Source: Verrucomicrobiota bacterium
GTDB taxonomy: Bacteria > Verrucomicrobiota > Verrucomicrobiia > Opitutales > Opitutaceae
Reading direction: 5' to 3'
NCBI GenBank assembly: GCA_016222805.1
Contig: JACRQG010000011.1
Coordinates: 386,822 to 439,112, forward strand
DNA length: 52,291 bases
The translations under genes and the position numbers were made by a program. Positions 26,250 to 34,731 of this stretch are shown here, in pieces. A model generated the notes under the pieces. The model saw only the letters and a program-made list of their open reading frames with translations, searched no databases and was not told where the DNA came from. Numbering within the stretch: the first letter of the stretch is position 1; each line of letters begins with the position of its first letter.

Positions 26250-27356
26250 ATGTCCCTCTCCTACGAATCCTCCGGAGTTCGCTACGACCAACTCGATGCC
26301 TTCAAGCGCGCCTGCCAGAAGGCCGCCCGGACCACGGCCGGGGCCTTGCGGGAGCACGGCTACGCCGAGCCCGCCTCGACGCGCGGGGAAAGCGCCTATC
26401 TGATCGAGGCGGCGGATCACTTCCTGGCGCACGTCGAGGAAGGCCTGGGCACCAAGAACCTGGTGGCCGATGCGGTGGCGGCGGAGACCGGACAAACCTG
26501 GTACCGGGAAGTGGCGATCGACACGGTGGCGACGATGGTGAACGACCTGATCACCTGCGGCGCGCTGCCGATCTCGGTCGCGATGCATGCGGCGGTGGGG
26601 GATTCGGCCTGGTTTGCAGACCGGGCTCGGGCGGAGGCGCTGGTCGAGGGGTTTGCCGAGGGTTGCCGACTCGCCGGGGCCGTCTGGGGAGGCGGGGAGA
26701 CCCCGACACTCCAGGGCGTCGTGGAAAAGGCGGCGATTGTTCTCGCGGGTTCCGCCATCGGGCGCATCGCCCCGAAGGAGCTGCGCATCGTGGGCGATGT
26801 CCGCGACGGTGATGCGATCGTGTTTCTGGCCAGTTCGGGGGTGCAGACCAACGGCCTCTCCCTCTGCCGCCGGCTGGCGGCGCGGCTGCCTCAAGGCTAC
26901 CGGACCCCGGTCGGCCACGGTGACTCCCGGACCTTTGGCGCGGCGCTGCTGGCACCCTCGGTGATCTATGTCGCCTTCGTGCGCGAGTGCCAGCGGCGTG
27001 GAATCAAACTGAACTACGTCGCCCACGTGACCGGGCACGGCTGGCGCAAGCTCATGCGCCTGGAAGAACCTTTCGTCTACGAGATCACCGCCCCACGCGA
27101 GGCGCCGCCCCTGTTTCGCTTCATGATGGAGGCGGGACCGATCGAATTGCGGGAGGCGTACGCCACCTTCAACATGGGGGTCGGCTTTGCGGCCTATGTT
27201 GCACCGGATCGCGTGCCGGCGGTCCTGGAGGCGGCGCGCACGACCGGCTATGATGCCTGGCTGGCGGGCCAGGTGCGTCGGGAGGGCACCCGCAAGGCCG
27301 TGGTGGTTCCTTCGCTCGGGCTCGTCTTCGAGGGCGATACCCTGCAGGTCCGCTGA
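26250..27356 (+). CDS. purM: Phosphoribosylformylglycinamidine cyclo-ligase (AIR synthase), divergent type
   Basis: A 368-residue PurM-superfamily protein directly after purF. Family features are YESSGVRYDQLDAFK at the start, GLGTKNLVADAV, the AIDTVATMVNDLITCGA metal/phosphate segment, GAVWGGGETPTL and SSGVQTNGLSLCRR. It would close FGAM to AIR using ATP. The usual glycine-rich THITGGG motif is replaced by VAHVTGHG, and the C-terminal half is unusual in sequence, as in the Bacteroidetes/Verrucomicrobia AIR-synthase-related group. The context (purL, purF) supports purM. The four-gene cassette begins 102 bp downstream. Confidence 0.88.
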   Translation: MSLSYESSGVRYDQLDAFKRACQKAARTTAGALREHGYAEPASTRGESAYLIEAADHFLAHVEEGLGTKNLVADAVAAETGQTWYREVAIDTVATMVNDLITCGALPISVAMHAAVGDSAWFADRARAEALVEGFAEGCRLAGAVWGGGETPTLQGVVEKAAIVLAGSAIGRIAPKELRIVGDVRDGDAIVFLASSGVQTNGLSLCRRLAARLPQGYRTPVGHGDSRTFGAALLAPSVIYVAFVRECQRRGIKLNYVAHVTGHGWRKLMRLEEPFVYEITAPREAPPLFRFMMEAGPIELREAYATFNMGVGFAAYVAPDRVPAVLEAARTTGYDAWLAGQVRREGTRKAVVVPSLGLVFEGDTLQVR

Positions 27357-27458
27357 GGGGCTCCTCAACGGGGTGGCTCTGACCCAGCGGCGACAACGCC
27401 ACCGCCTCTCGCGCGTTGACGCCGCGACCCGGAGTGCCGCACGCTCGGCGGCTCTTCC

Positions 27459-28175
27459 ATGACCCCCATCGTCCAAATTTCCCTGGACCTGACCGACCGC
27501 GCCGAAGCCCTGGCGACCGCCACCACGGCTCTTCGCGCCGGCGTCGACTGGCTGGAGGCCGGCACGCCGTTCATCCTCGCCGAAGGCCTCCACGGCGTGA
27601 AGGCCCTTCGCGAACGCTTTCCGGGCGTTCCCATCGTGGCCGATCTCAAGACGATGGACGGCGGCTACCTCGAAGCCGAGATGATGGCCAAGGCCGGCGC
27701 CACCCACGTGGTCGTGATGGCGCGGGCGCACGAGGAAACGCTGAAGTGCGTGGTCAAGGCGGGAGGCGATTATGGCGTCAAGGTGATGGGCGATAACCTC
27801 GGCTGCCCCGACATGGTAGCCGGGGCCAGGTTGATCGAGGATTTGGGCTGCGACTTCGTGATTCACCACATCGGCTACGACGAGCGCCGCGGGATCGCGG
27901 CGGCCGGGCGCCGGATGCCCAGCCCGTTGGATCAACTCCGGGAAGTGGTCGCGGCGGTCAGCGTGCCGGTGCAGGCGGTGGGCGGCCTGACCCTGGAACA
28001 GGCGGTGCGCACGCCCGAGTACGGCGCGCCACTCGTTGTCATCGGCGCGCCGCTGGCCGTCGATGCCGATGCGTTCCGCACGGCGGACGGCAATCTCGAG
28101 GGAACCCTGCGCATCATCTGTGATCGCGTCCATGGCTACGGCGATGTGGCGGTGAAGGGAAAGGCGAATTCGTGA
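27459..28175 (+). CDS. 3-hexulose-6-phosphate synthase/3-keto-L-gulonate-6-phosphate decarboxylase-like protein
   Basis: A 238-residue TIM barrel of the OMP-decarboxylase suprafamily. Residues D10, E33, D62, K64 and D67 (ADLKTMDGG) sit at the positions that KGPDC (UlaD) uses for metal and substrate. The second catalytic region is HHIGYDER (H137); the arginine of the KGPDC motif is not kept, so HPS is the closer type. HPS fixes formaldehyde to ribulose 5-phosphate, but no hexuloisomerase (PHI) gene is nearby, so RuMP function is doubtful. First gene of a cassette: the next start overlaps it by 4 bp. It is more likely an aldolase or decarboxylase acting on a phosphorylated sugar or keto acid of an unnamed pathway. 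Confidence 0.75.
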   Translation: MTPIVQISLDLTDRAEALATATTALRAGVDWLEAGTPFILAEGLHGVKALRERFPGVPIVADLKTMDGGYLEAEMMAKAGATHVVVMARAHEETLKCVVKAGGDYGVKVMGDNLGCPDMVAGARLIEDLGCDFVIHHIGYDERRGIAAAGRRMPSPLDQLREVVAAVSVPVQAVGGLTLEQAVRTPEYGAPLVVIGAPLAVDADAFRTADGNLEGTLRIICDRVHGYGDVAVKGKANS

Positions 28176-29197
28176 AGAGCGCGGCCGTCGTCAATTTTTC
28201 GTCCGCGCCGCACAGCGTGGAACTCCGCGAGTTCACCCGGCCGGAGCCCGGGCCGGAGGATGTCATCCTCGCCGTCGAGGCCGTGGGCGTCTGCGGCAGC
28301 GACCTGCATCAGTGGACGGGCCATCACTCCTGGCCGGTGAACTACCCCGTGGTGCTCGGGCACGAGTTCGGCGGCCGCATCGCTGCACTCGGTGCCGCGG
28401 TGAAAGGCTGGAGCGAAGGCGACCGGGTCGTCAGTGAGACCTCCGCGGTCATCGATCCCAACAGCCCGATGACGCGGGCCGGCCTTTATAACCTCGACCC
28501 CAAGCGGAAGGGCTTCGGCTACGGCGTGGACGGAGCCATGACGCGCTACGTCCGCGTGCCGGCGCGCTGCCTGCACCGGGTGCCGGACGGGCTGGCGTTT
28601 GAGCAGGCGGCGCTCACGGAGCCGTGCTGCGTGGCGTTCAATGCGGTCATCGGCAACGGCCGGGTGCAACCCGGCGATCGGGTGGTCGTCCTGGGACCGG
28701 GCCCGATCGGCATCCTCTGCGCCGCCATGGCGCGACTCGCCGGCGCCGAGGTGGCGCTCGTCGGTTTGGAGCGCGACCGGGTGCGACTCGAGGTGGCCCG
28801 GGCCTATGGCTGTGAGGTCATCGTTGGCGACGCCACTGCCTGGGCCCGGCAGCGCGATGGCCTCGGCGCCGACGGGGTGGTGGACGCCGCGGGCGTTTCG
28901 GCGGCGCTCAAGACGGCACTGGAGATTGTCCGGCCGGCAGGCTGGATCAGCAAGGTAGGGTGGGGTCCGCAGCCGCTGAACTTCTCCCTCGATCCGCTGG
29001 TGCAGAAGAACGTGACCCTGCAGGGGAGTTTCAGCCACAACTGGCCGATTTGGGAGCGGGTGCTGGCGCTGCTGGCCTCGGGTCGGCTCGACGTGCGGCC
29101 GATCACCGGCGGCGTCTGGCCGCTCGAGGAGTGGCACACGGCCTTTGAGCGCATGCATTCCGGTGAAATCGTGAAAGCGGTGCTCCGGCCCGCTTGA
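28172..29197 (+). CDS. Zinc-type alcohol/polyol dehydrogenase (MDR family) lacking structural-zinc cysteines
   Basis: A 341-residue medium-chain dehydrogenase starting at GTG, overlapping the previous stop by 4 bp (translational coupling). Catalytic zinc ligands are present: C41 (GVCGSDLHQ), H64 and E65 (LGHEFGG). The NAD-binding Rossmann fold has VVVLGPGPIGILCAAMARLAG. In place of the usual four-cysteine structural-zinc loop the protein reads SETSAVIDPNSPMTRAGLYN without any cysteine. Relatives are sorbitol, threonine and galactitol-phosphate dehydrogenases; a polyol or sugar secondary alcohol is the likely substrate. Second gene of the cassette. Confidence 0.85.
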   Translation: MKSAAVVNFSSAPHSVELREFTRPEPGPEDVILAVEAVGVCGSDLHQWTGHHSWPVNYPVVLGHEFGGRIAALGAAVKGWSEGDRVVSETSAVIDPNSPMTRAGLYNLDPKRKGFGYGVDGAMTRYVRVPARCLHRVPDGLAFEQAALTEPCCVAFNAVIGNGRVQPGDRVVVLGPGPIGILCAAMARLAGAEVALVGLERDRVRLEVARAYGCEVIVGDATAWARQRDGLGADGVVDAAGVSAALKTALEIVRPAGWISKVGWGPQPLNFSLDPLVQKNVTLQGSFSHNWPIWERVLALLASGRLDVRPITGGVWPLEEWHTAFERMHSGEIVKAVLRPA

Positions 29198-29210
29198 GAG
29201 GGTTCCTCCC

Positions 29211-29981
29211 ATGAGACTGCAGGACAAGGTCATCATCGTGACGGGCAGCACTACCGGCATCGGCCGGGCGATCGCCGAACGCTGTGTCGCGGAGGGCGCA
29301 CGCGTCCTCGTGCACGGGCGCGATCGCGCCAAGGGCGAGGCGGTCGTGGCGAAACTGGGAGGCCGGGCGGCCCTGCAGGTCGACGATCTGGCCGATCCGG
29401 CGTGTCCGCCTCGGATCGCGGCTGCGGCGATGGCCGCCTTTGGCCGCATCGACGGGGTCGTGAACAACGCGGCGCTCGTGCCGCGGACAACGATCTACAC
29501 CGCGAAGGTGGAAGATTTCGAGCACACCATGGCGGTGAACGTCCGCGCGCCGATCTTCCTCATTCAGGCGGCGTTCGCCCAGCTCAAGGCCAACCGCGGG
29601 AGCGTGATCAACATCGGCTCGATCAACGCCCACAGCGGAGAACCGACCTTCCTGCACTACAGCGCCTCGAAAGGAGCGCTGCAGACGGTAACGCGCAACC
29701 TCGCCAACGCCCATTGCAACGACCAGGTGCGCTTCACCCACTTCAATGTCGGCTGGGTGCTCTCGGACAACGAGTACACCAAGCAGGTGGCGGAAGGAGC
29801 GCCGGCCGACTGGCACACGAAGATTCCACAGGCCTATGCACCGTCCGGGCATCTGATCGCGCCGGAGACCATCGCGGCAGCGGCGGTGTTCTGGCTGAGC
29901 GATGAATCCCGGCCGATCTCCGGCACGGTGATGGAACTGGAGCAATACTCCGTCTACGGCCGCAACCCCGCGAAAACCTGA
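29211..29981 (+). CDS. Short-chain dehydrogenase/reductase
   Basis: A 256-residue classical SDR. TGSTTGIGRA (residues 12-21) is the cofactor loop, VNNAAL the conserved NNA motif, NIGSINAHSG includes the catalytic serine and YSASK the Tyr-Lys pair. The tail PISGTVMELEQYSVYG follows the family C-terminus. It reduces or oxidises a carbonyl/hydroxyl with NAD(P). It lies 13 bp after the dehydrogenase with GAGAGGG about 8 nt before its ATG, and 2 bp before the next gene. With a second dehydrogenase alongside, a two-step oxidation, or epimerisation by oxidation and reduction, is plausible. Confidence 0.9.
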   Translation: MRLQDKVIIVTGSTTGIGRAIAERCVAEGARVLVHGRDRAKGEAVVAKLGGRAALQVDDLADPACPPRIAAAAMAAFGRIDGVVNNAALVPRTTIYTAKVEDFEHTMAVNVRAPIFLIQAAFAQLKANRGSVINIGSINAHSGEPTFLHYSASKGALQTVTRNLANAHCNDQVRFTHFNVGWVLSDNEYTKQVAEGAPADWHTKIPQAYAPSGHLIAPETIAAAAVFWLSDESRPISGTVMELEQYSVYGRNPAKT

Positions 29982-29983
29982 CC

Positions 29984-30880
29984 ATGCCACGCCTCGCCGC
30001 GTTTCCCAAGGCCTACATGCGCCAACTGGTGCGTGATGGCACCATGACCTTGCGTGACTGGGTGGATCTCGCCGCCCCCCTCGGCGTCGACGGTCTCGAG
30101 TTCTACAGCGGTTTCCTGGAGCTGGCCGATCCGGCGCGCTGGCCGGAGGCGCGTCGGCTCGTCGAGGGGCGGGGCATGGTGATTCCGATGCTGTGCTGCT
30201 CGCCGGATTTCTCGCAGCCGGATCCGGAGTTGCGCCGGCAGGAGATCGAACGCGAGAAACAATGGATCCGCATGGCGGCGACGCTGGGGGCGGGCTACTG
30301 CCGCGTGTTGTCCGGCCAGCGGCGGCCGGAACTGACGCGGTCCCAGGGACTGGACCTGGTCGTTTCCGCGATCGAGGCGTGCCTGCCCGAGGCCGAGGCG
30401 TGCGGCGTCACGCTCATCATCGAGAATCACTACAAGGACGACTTCTGGAGTTACCCGGAGTTTGCGCAGAAGATGGATGTCTTCTGCGAACTCGTGGAGC
30501 GGATCCGCCATCCGCGGTTCGGGGTCAATTACGACCCCAGCAACGCGTTCCTGGCCGGGGATGATCCCCTGGAACTGTTGCGGCGGGTGAAACATCGGGT
30601 CGTGACGATGCACGCGAGCGACCGCTACCTGATCGAGGGCACCCTGGAGGACCTGCGGCGGGAGGAGGGCGGGGCGGAAGGCTACGCGCGCCGCCTTCGC
30701 CATGGCGTCATCGGACGCGGCCTGAACAACTACGATGCGATCTTCTCCGAGCTGCGCGGCGTGGGATTCGACGGCTGGGTGAGCATCGAGGATGGCGTCG
30801 ATGGGATCGAGCAGCTGGCCGAAAGTGCGCGGTTCCTGCGCCGGAAGCTGCAGGAACACTGGCCGGCACCCGGTCGTTGA
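29984..30880 (+). CDS. Xylose-isomerase-like TIM-barrel protein (AP endonuclease 2 family)
   Basis: A 298-residue sugar-phosphate isomerase/epimerase-fold protein. The metal-site residues of the family are visible: glutamate in LIIENHY, aspartate in GVNYDPSN, histidine in TMHASDR and glutamate in VSIEDGVD. The opening MPRLAAFPKAYMRQL and GVDGLEFYSGFLEL are characteristic of a subgroup that includes, from memory, decarboxylases of oxo-isoapionate type as well as isomerases and 3-keto-sugar enzymes. It probably closes the cassette, acting on the product of the preceding dehydrogenases. The exact reaction is unknown. The next gene begins after a 266-bp leader. Confidence 0.82.
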   Translation: MPRLAAFPKAYMRQLVRDGTMTLRDWVDLAAPLGVDGLEFYSGFLELADPARWPEARRLVEGRGMVIPMLCCSPDFSQPDPELRRQEIEREKQWIRMAATLGAGYCRVLSGQRRPELTRSQGLDLVVSAIEACLPEAEACGVTLIIENHYKDDFWSYPEFAQKMDVFCELVERIRHPRFGVNYDPSNAFLAGDDPLELLRRVKHRVVTMHASDRYLIEGTLEDLRREEGGAEGYARRLRHGVIGRGLNNYDAIFSELRGVGFDGWVSIEDGVDGIEQLAESARFLRRKLQEHWPAPGR

Positions 30881-31146
30881 GCGCGGGCGGCCGGGTTCGG
30901 CCGTCGGCGACTGAGGGGGCGGACGGATGGTCGGGATGCGGTGAAAAACGGGCGCCGGCGCCGCGGCGTGGCCGTGTCCGGAAGGGAGGCCTCTCGGCTC
31001 CGGGAAGGGTGGGGATTTGGGCCTGCAAAAAGAGGTCGCAATCCATGCTCCGCGATCAGCAAGCGCTGCGTAGTCCGTTCTTGGGGGGTCTGGCAGACTG
31101 CGCGAGCGTCGACGGCTTTTTTTGCCGGAAACCAACTCTTTACGCC

Positions 31147-34100
31147 ATGGCCACCCAGTCCCTGAAATCGGAGTTTATCACGTGTGATGGCAACGAGGCG
31201 GTCGCCTCCGTTGCCTACCGGCTCAACGAGCTGATCGCGATCTATCCGATCACACCTTCGTCCAACATGGCGGAGACCTGCGATGAGTGGGCGGCCGTGG
31301 GCAAACCGAACCTGTGGGGCGAGGTTCCCCGGGTGGTGGAGATGCAGTCCGAGGGTGGCGCGGCCGGGACGGTGCACGGCGGCCTGCTGGGCGGTGTGCC
31401 GACGACGACGTTCACGGCGTCGCAGGGCCTGCTGCTGATGATTCCCAACCTGTACAAGATCGCCGGCGAGCTGATGCCGTTCACGATGCACGTGAGCGCG
31501 CGGGCGATTGCGGCCCAGGGCCTCTCGATCTTCGGCGATCATCAGGACGTGATGGCCTGCCGGGCGACGGGAGCGGCGCTTCTCAGCAGCTGCTCGCCGC
31601 AGGAGGCCCACGATCTGGCGCTGGTGGCCCATGCGGCCAGTTACCGGGCGCGGGTGCCGTTCATCCACTACTTCGACGGCTTCCGCACGTCGCACGAGGT
31701 GCAGAAGATTTCGGTGCTGTCGGACGACATGCTCCGGGCCGTGATTGACGAAGAGGACATTGCGGCGTTCCGGGCGCGCCGGATGACGCCGGATGCGCCG
31801 ACGCTGCGCGGCACGGCGCAAAACCCCGATGTCTATTTCCAGGGCCGCGAGGCGGTGAACCGGTTCTACCGCGACCTGCCGGGACACGTGCAGGACATCA
31901 TGGACAAGTTTGCCGCCGTCACCGGCCGCAAGTACCGCCTCTTCGACTACCACGGTCATCCGGAGGCGGAGCGGGTCGTGATCGCGATGGGCAGCGGCGT
32001 GGAGACGGTGGCGGAGACGGTCGACTGGCTGGTGGGCAAGGGCGAGAAGGTGGGCGTGGTGGCAGTGCGGCTCTTCCAGCCGTTCCACGTGAAGTCCTTC
32101 CTCGCGGCACTGCCGGCGAGCGTGAAGGCGATCGGCGTGCTGGATCGCACCAAGGAACCGGGTTCGATTGGCGAGCCGATGTACCTCAACGTGGTGGCGG
32201 CCCTGGCCGAGGGCCGTTCGCCGCTCGCGGGCTCGCCCCGCGTCGTGGGCGGGCGGTACGGACTGGGCTCGAAGGAGTTCACCCCGGGCATGGTGCGGGC
32301 GGTGTTCGACAACCTCGCCAAGTGGGAGCCGCGGAATCACTTCACCGTCGGCATCCTTGATGATGTCACTGGCACGTCGCTGCCGTACGACGCGGATTTC
32401 GACCTGGAGGCGTCGGACGTCCGCCGCTGCGTCTTCGTGGGCCTGGGGGCCGACGGCACCGTCGGGGCGAACAAGAACTCGATCAAGATCATCGGCGAGC
32501 AGACCGCCAATTACGCGCAGGGCTACTTCGTCTACGATTCGAAGAAGTCCGGCTCGATGACGATCTCGCATCTGCGGTTCGGCCCGCGCCCGATCAAGGC
32601 GCCCTACCTGATCCGCCATGCGGAGTTCGTGGCGTGCAGCCAGTTCAGCTTTGTCGGCCGGGCCGATGTGCTCGGCTACGCGGCGCCCGGGGCCACGGTG
32701 CTCCTGAACTCGCCCTACTCGGCCGAGGAGAGCTGGCGCAAGCTGCCGCGCGAGTGGCAGGGCAAGATCATCGAGAAGAAACTGCGGCTGTTCGTCATCG
32801 ATGCGACCCAGGTGGCCAGCGCCAGCGGCATGGGCCGGCGGACCAACACGGTGCTGCAGACCTGTTTCTTCGCCCTCTCGGGCGTCCTGCCGCAGGATGA
32901 GGCCATCGCCCAGATCAAGAAGGCGATCCAGAAGACCTACGGCCGCAAGGGTGAGCAGATCGTGAAGATGAACTACGCCGCGGTGGACGCGGCGCTGGCC
33001 GGATTGCACGAGGTCAAGGTGCCCGCGGCGATCGATGCCGACGCCCAGGCGACCATCCCACCGAGCTATGCTGGCGCCTCGGAGTTCGTGCGCAAGGTCA
33101 CGGCCCGGCTGCTGGCGAACGAAGGCGACCTCATGCCGGTGAGCGCCATTCCGATGGACGGCTGCTGGCCGACCGCGACGGCGCGGGTCGAGAAGCGCAA
33201 CATCGCCCTGGAAGTTCCCGCCTGGGATCCGGCGATCTGCATCCAGTGCAACAAGTGCGTGCTGGTCTGCCCGCACGCGGCCATTCGCGCCAAGTTCTGC
33301 CCGCCCGAACAGCTGGCGGCGGCCCCGGAGGGATTCCAGTCGACGGCCTTCCGCTCGAACGAGTTCCCGGGCCAGCGCTATACGCTGCAGGTGGCTCCGG
33401 AGGACTGCACCGGTTGTTCGCTCTGCGTGCAGATCTGCCCGGCCAAGGATCGCTCGAATCCGCGGCACAAGGCGATCGACATGGTGGCGCAGCCCCCGCG
33501 GCTGGCCTCCGATCGCGCCAACTGGGACTTCTTCCTCAAGATTCCGGATCCAGACCGGACCAAGCTCGACGCGACCTCGGTCAAGGGCACCCAGTTCATG
33601 GAGCCGCTCTTCGAGTTCTCCGGCGCGTGCGCCGGCTGCGGCGAGACGCCCTACGTCAAACTCCTCACCCAGCTCTTCGGCGACCGCATCCTGATCGCCA
33701 ACGCCACCGGTTGCTCGTCGATCTACGGCGGCAACCTGCCGACCACGCCGTACTCCACGAATTGTGACGGCCGCGGCCCGACCTGGGCCAACTCGCTGTT
33801 CGAGGACAACGCGGAGTTCGGCCTCGGCCTCCATCTCGCGGTGGAGCAGCGGGCGAAGACCGCCCGGCTCCTCCTGCAGCGGCTCGCGAGCCGCGTCGGT
33901 CCGGACGCCGTCACCGCGCTCCTCCAGGCGGATCAGTCGACGGAGGCCGGCATCGCGGCCCAACGGGCGCGGGTCGTGCAACTGAAGACGGCGCTGCGCG
34001 GCGTGGATTCGGCCGACGCGAAGAACCTGCTCCTCTTCGCCGACGACCTCGTGAAGAAGACCGTGTGGATCCTGGGCGGCGACGGCTGGGCCTACGACAT

Positions 34101-34731
34101 CGGCTACGGCGGTCTCGACCACGTCCTGGCTTCCGGCGCGAACGTGAAGGTGCTGGTGCTCGACACCGAGGTGTACTCCAACACCGGCGGTCAGTCCTCG
34201 AAGGCCACCCCGCTCGGGGCGGTGGCGAAGTTTGCCGCCGGCGGCAAGCCGATCGCGAAGAAGGATCTCGCGCTGATCGCGATGCAGTATGGGCACGTCT
34301 ACGTCGCCCGCATCGCCTTCGGCTCGAAGGATGGGCAGACCGTGATGGCGATGCGCGAGGCCGAGGCCTACAACGGCCCGGCGCTGATCATCGCCTATTC
34401 GCACTGCATCGCGCACGGCTACTCCCTGCATCTCGGCGTCGAGCAGCAGAAACTCGCGGTGGATTCCGGCTACTGGCCGCTCTTCCGCTTCGATCCGCGG
34501 CTCGCGGCCAAGGGCGAGGTTCCGCTCAAGCTCGATTCCGGGGCGCCCAAGGTCGACCTCGGCAAGTTCATGGCGAACGAGACCCGCTTTGGCATCCTGC
34601 GCAACGTCTCGCCCGAACGGGCGGACGAGCTGGCGGCCCAGGCCCAGGCCCAGGTCCGGCAGCACTACGCGCTGTATCAGCACCTCGCCGCCGCCCACTC
34701 TCCTTCCGGAAACGGTCAAGCCACAAAATGA
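31147..34731 (+). CDS. nifJ: Pyruvate:ferredoxin (flavodoxin) oxidoreductase
   Basis: A 1194-residue single-chain PFOR, normal length. It cleaves pyruvate with CoA to acetyl-CoA, CO2 and reduced ferredoxin or flavodoxin. Domains: the N-terminal pyrimidine-binding domain with YPITPSSNMAE, the gamma and CoA-binding parts, two [4Fe-4S] motifs (CIQCNKCVLVCP from C698; CTGCSLCVQICP from C754), then the TPP domain with CAGCGETPYVK from C828 and GDGWAYDIGYGG near residue 978. It indicates anaerobic or microaerobic metabolism. The 31113-31127 hairpin (CGGC-T7-GCCG) lies 19 nt before the ATG. The stop overlaps the next start (ATGA), so the two are coupled. Confidence 0.95.
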   Translation: MATQSLKSEFITCDGNEAVASVAYRLNELIAIYPITPSSNMAETCDEWAAVGKPNLWGEVPRVVEMQSEGGAAGTVHGGLLGGVPTTTFTASQGLLLMIPNLYKIAGELMPFTMHVSARAIAAQGLSIFGDHQDVMACRATGAALLSSCSPQEAHDLALVAHAASYRARVPFIHYFDGFRTSHEVQKISVLSDDMLRAVIDEEDIAAFRARRMTPDAPTLRGTAQNPDVYFQGREAVNRFYRDLPGHVQDIMDKFAAVTGRKYRLFDYHGHPEAERVVIAMGSGVETVAETVDWLVGKGEKVGVVAVRLFQPFHVKSFLAALPASVKAIGVLDRTKEPGSIGEPMYLNVVAALAEGRSPLAGSPRVVGGRYGLGSKEFTPGMVRAVFDNLAKWEPRNHFTVGILDDVTGTSLPYDADFDLEASDVRRCVFVGLGADGTVGANKNSIKIIGEQTANYAQGYFVYDSKKSGSMTISHLRFGPRPIKAPYLIRHAEFVACSQFSFVGRADVLGYAAPGATVLLNSPYSAEESWRKLPREWQGKIIEKKLRLFVIDATQVASASGMGRRTNTVLQTCFFALSGVLPQDEAIAQIKKAIQKTYGRKGEQIVKMNYAAVDAALAGLHEVKVPAAIDADAQATIPPSYAGASEFVRKVTARLLANEGDLMPVSAIPMDGCWPTATARVEKRNIALEVPAWDPAICIQCNKCVLVCPHAAIRAKFCPPEQLAAAPEGFQSTAFRSNEFPGQRYTLQVAPEDCTGCSLCVQICPAKDRSNPRHKAIDMVAQPPRLASDRANWDFFLKIPDPDRTKLDATSVKGTQFMEPLFEFSGACAGCGETPYVKLLTQLFGDRILIANATGCSSIYGGNLPTTPYSTNCDGRGPTWANSLFEDNAEFGLGLHLAVEQRAKTARLLLQRLASRVGPDAVTALLQADQSTEAGIAAQRARVVQLKTALRGVDSADAKNLLLFADDLVKKTVWILGGDGWAYDIGYGGLDHVLASGANVKVLVLDTEVYSNTGGQSSKATPLGAVAKFAAGGKPIAKKDLALIAMQYGHVYVARIAFGSKDGQTVMAMREAEAYNGPALIIAYSHCIAHGYSLHLGVEQQKLAVDSGYWPLFRFDPRLAAKGEVPLKLDSGAPKVDLGKFMANETRFGILRNVSPERADELAAQAQAQVRQHYALYQHLAAAHSPSGNGQATK

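Noticed and set aside
23331-28133. A 1600-codon open frame on the minus strand across purF, purM and the HPS-like gene
   Set aside because: Antisense to well-supported genes; it is rich in Arg/His/Gly/Asp and has no domain signal. High GC leaves few stop codons in the shadow frame.
30730-34719. A 1329-codon minus-strand frame opposite nifJ
   Set aside because: The sense strand has every PFOR motif; the antisense product is an Arg/His/Gly-rich shadow.
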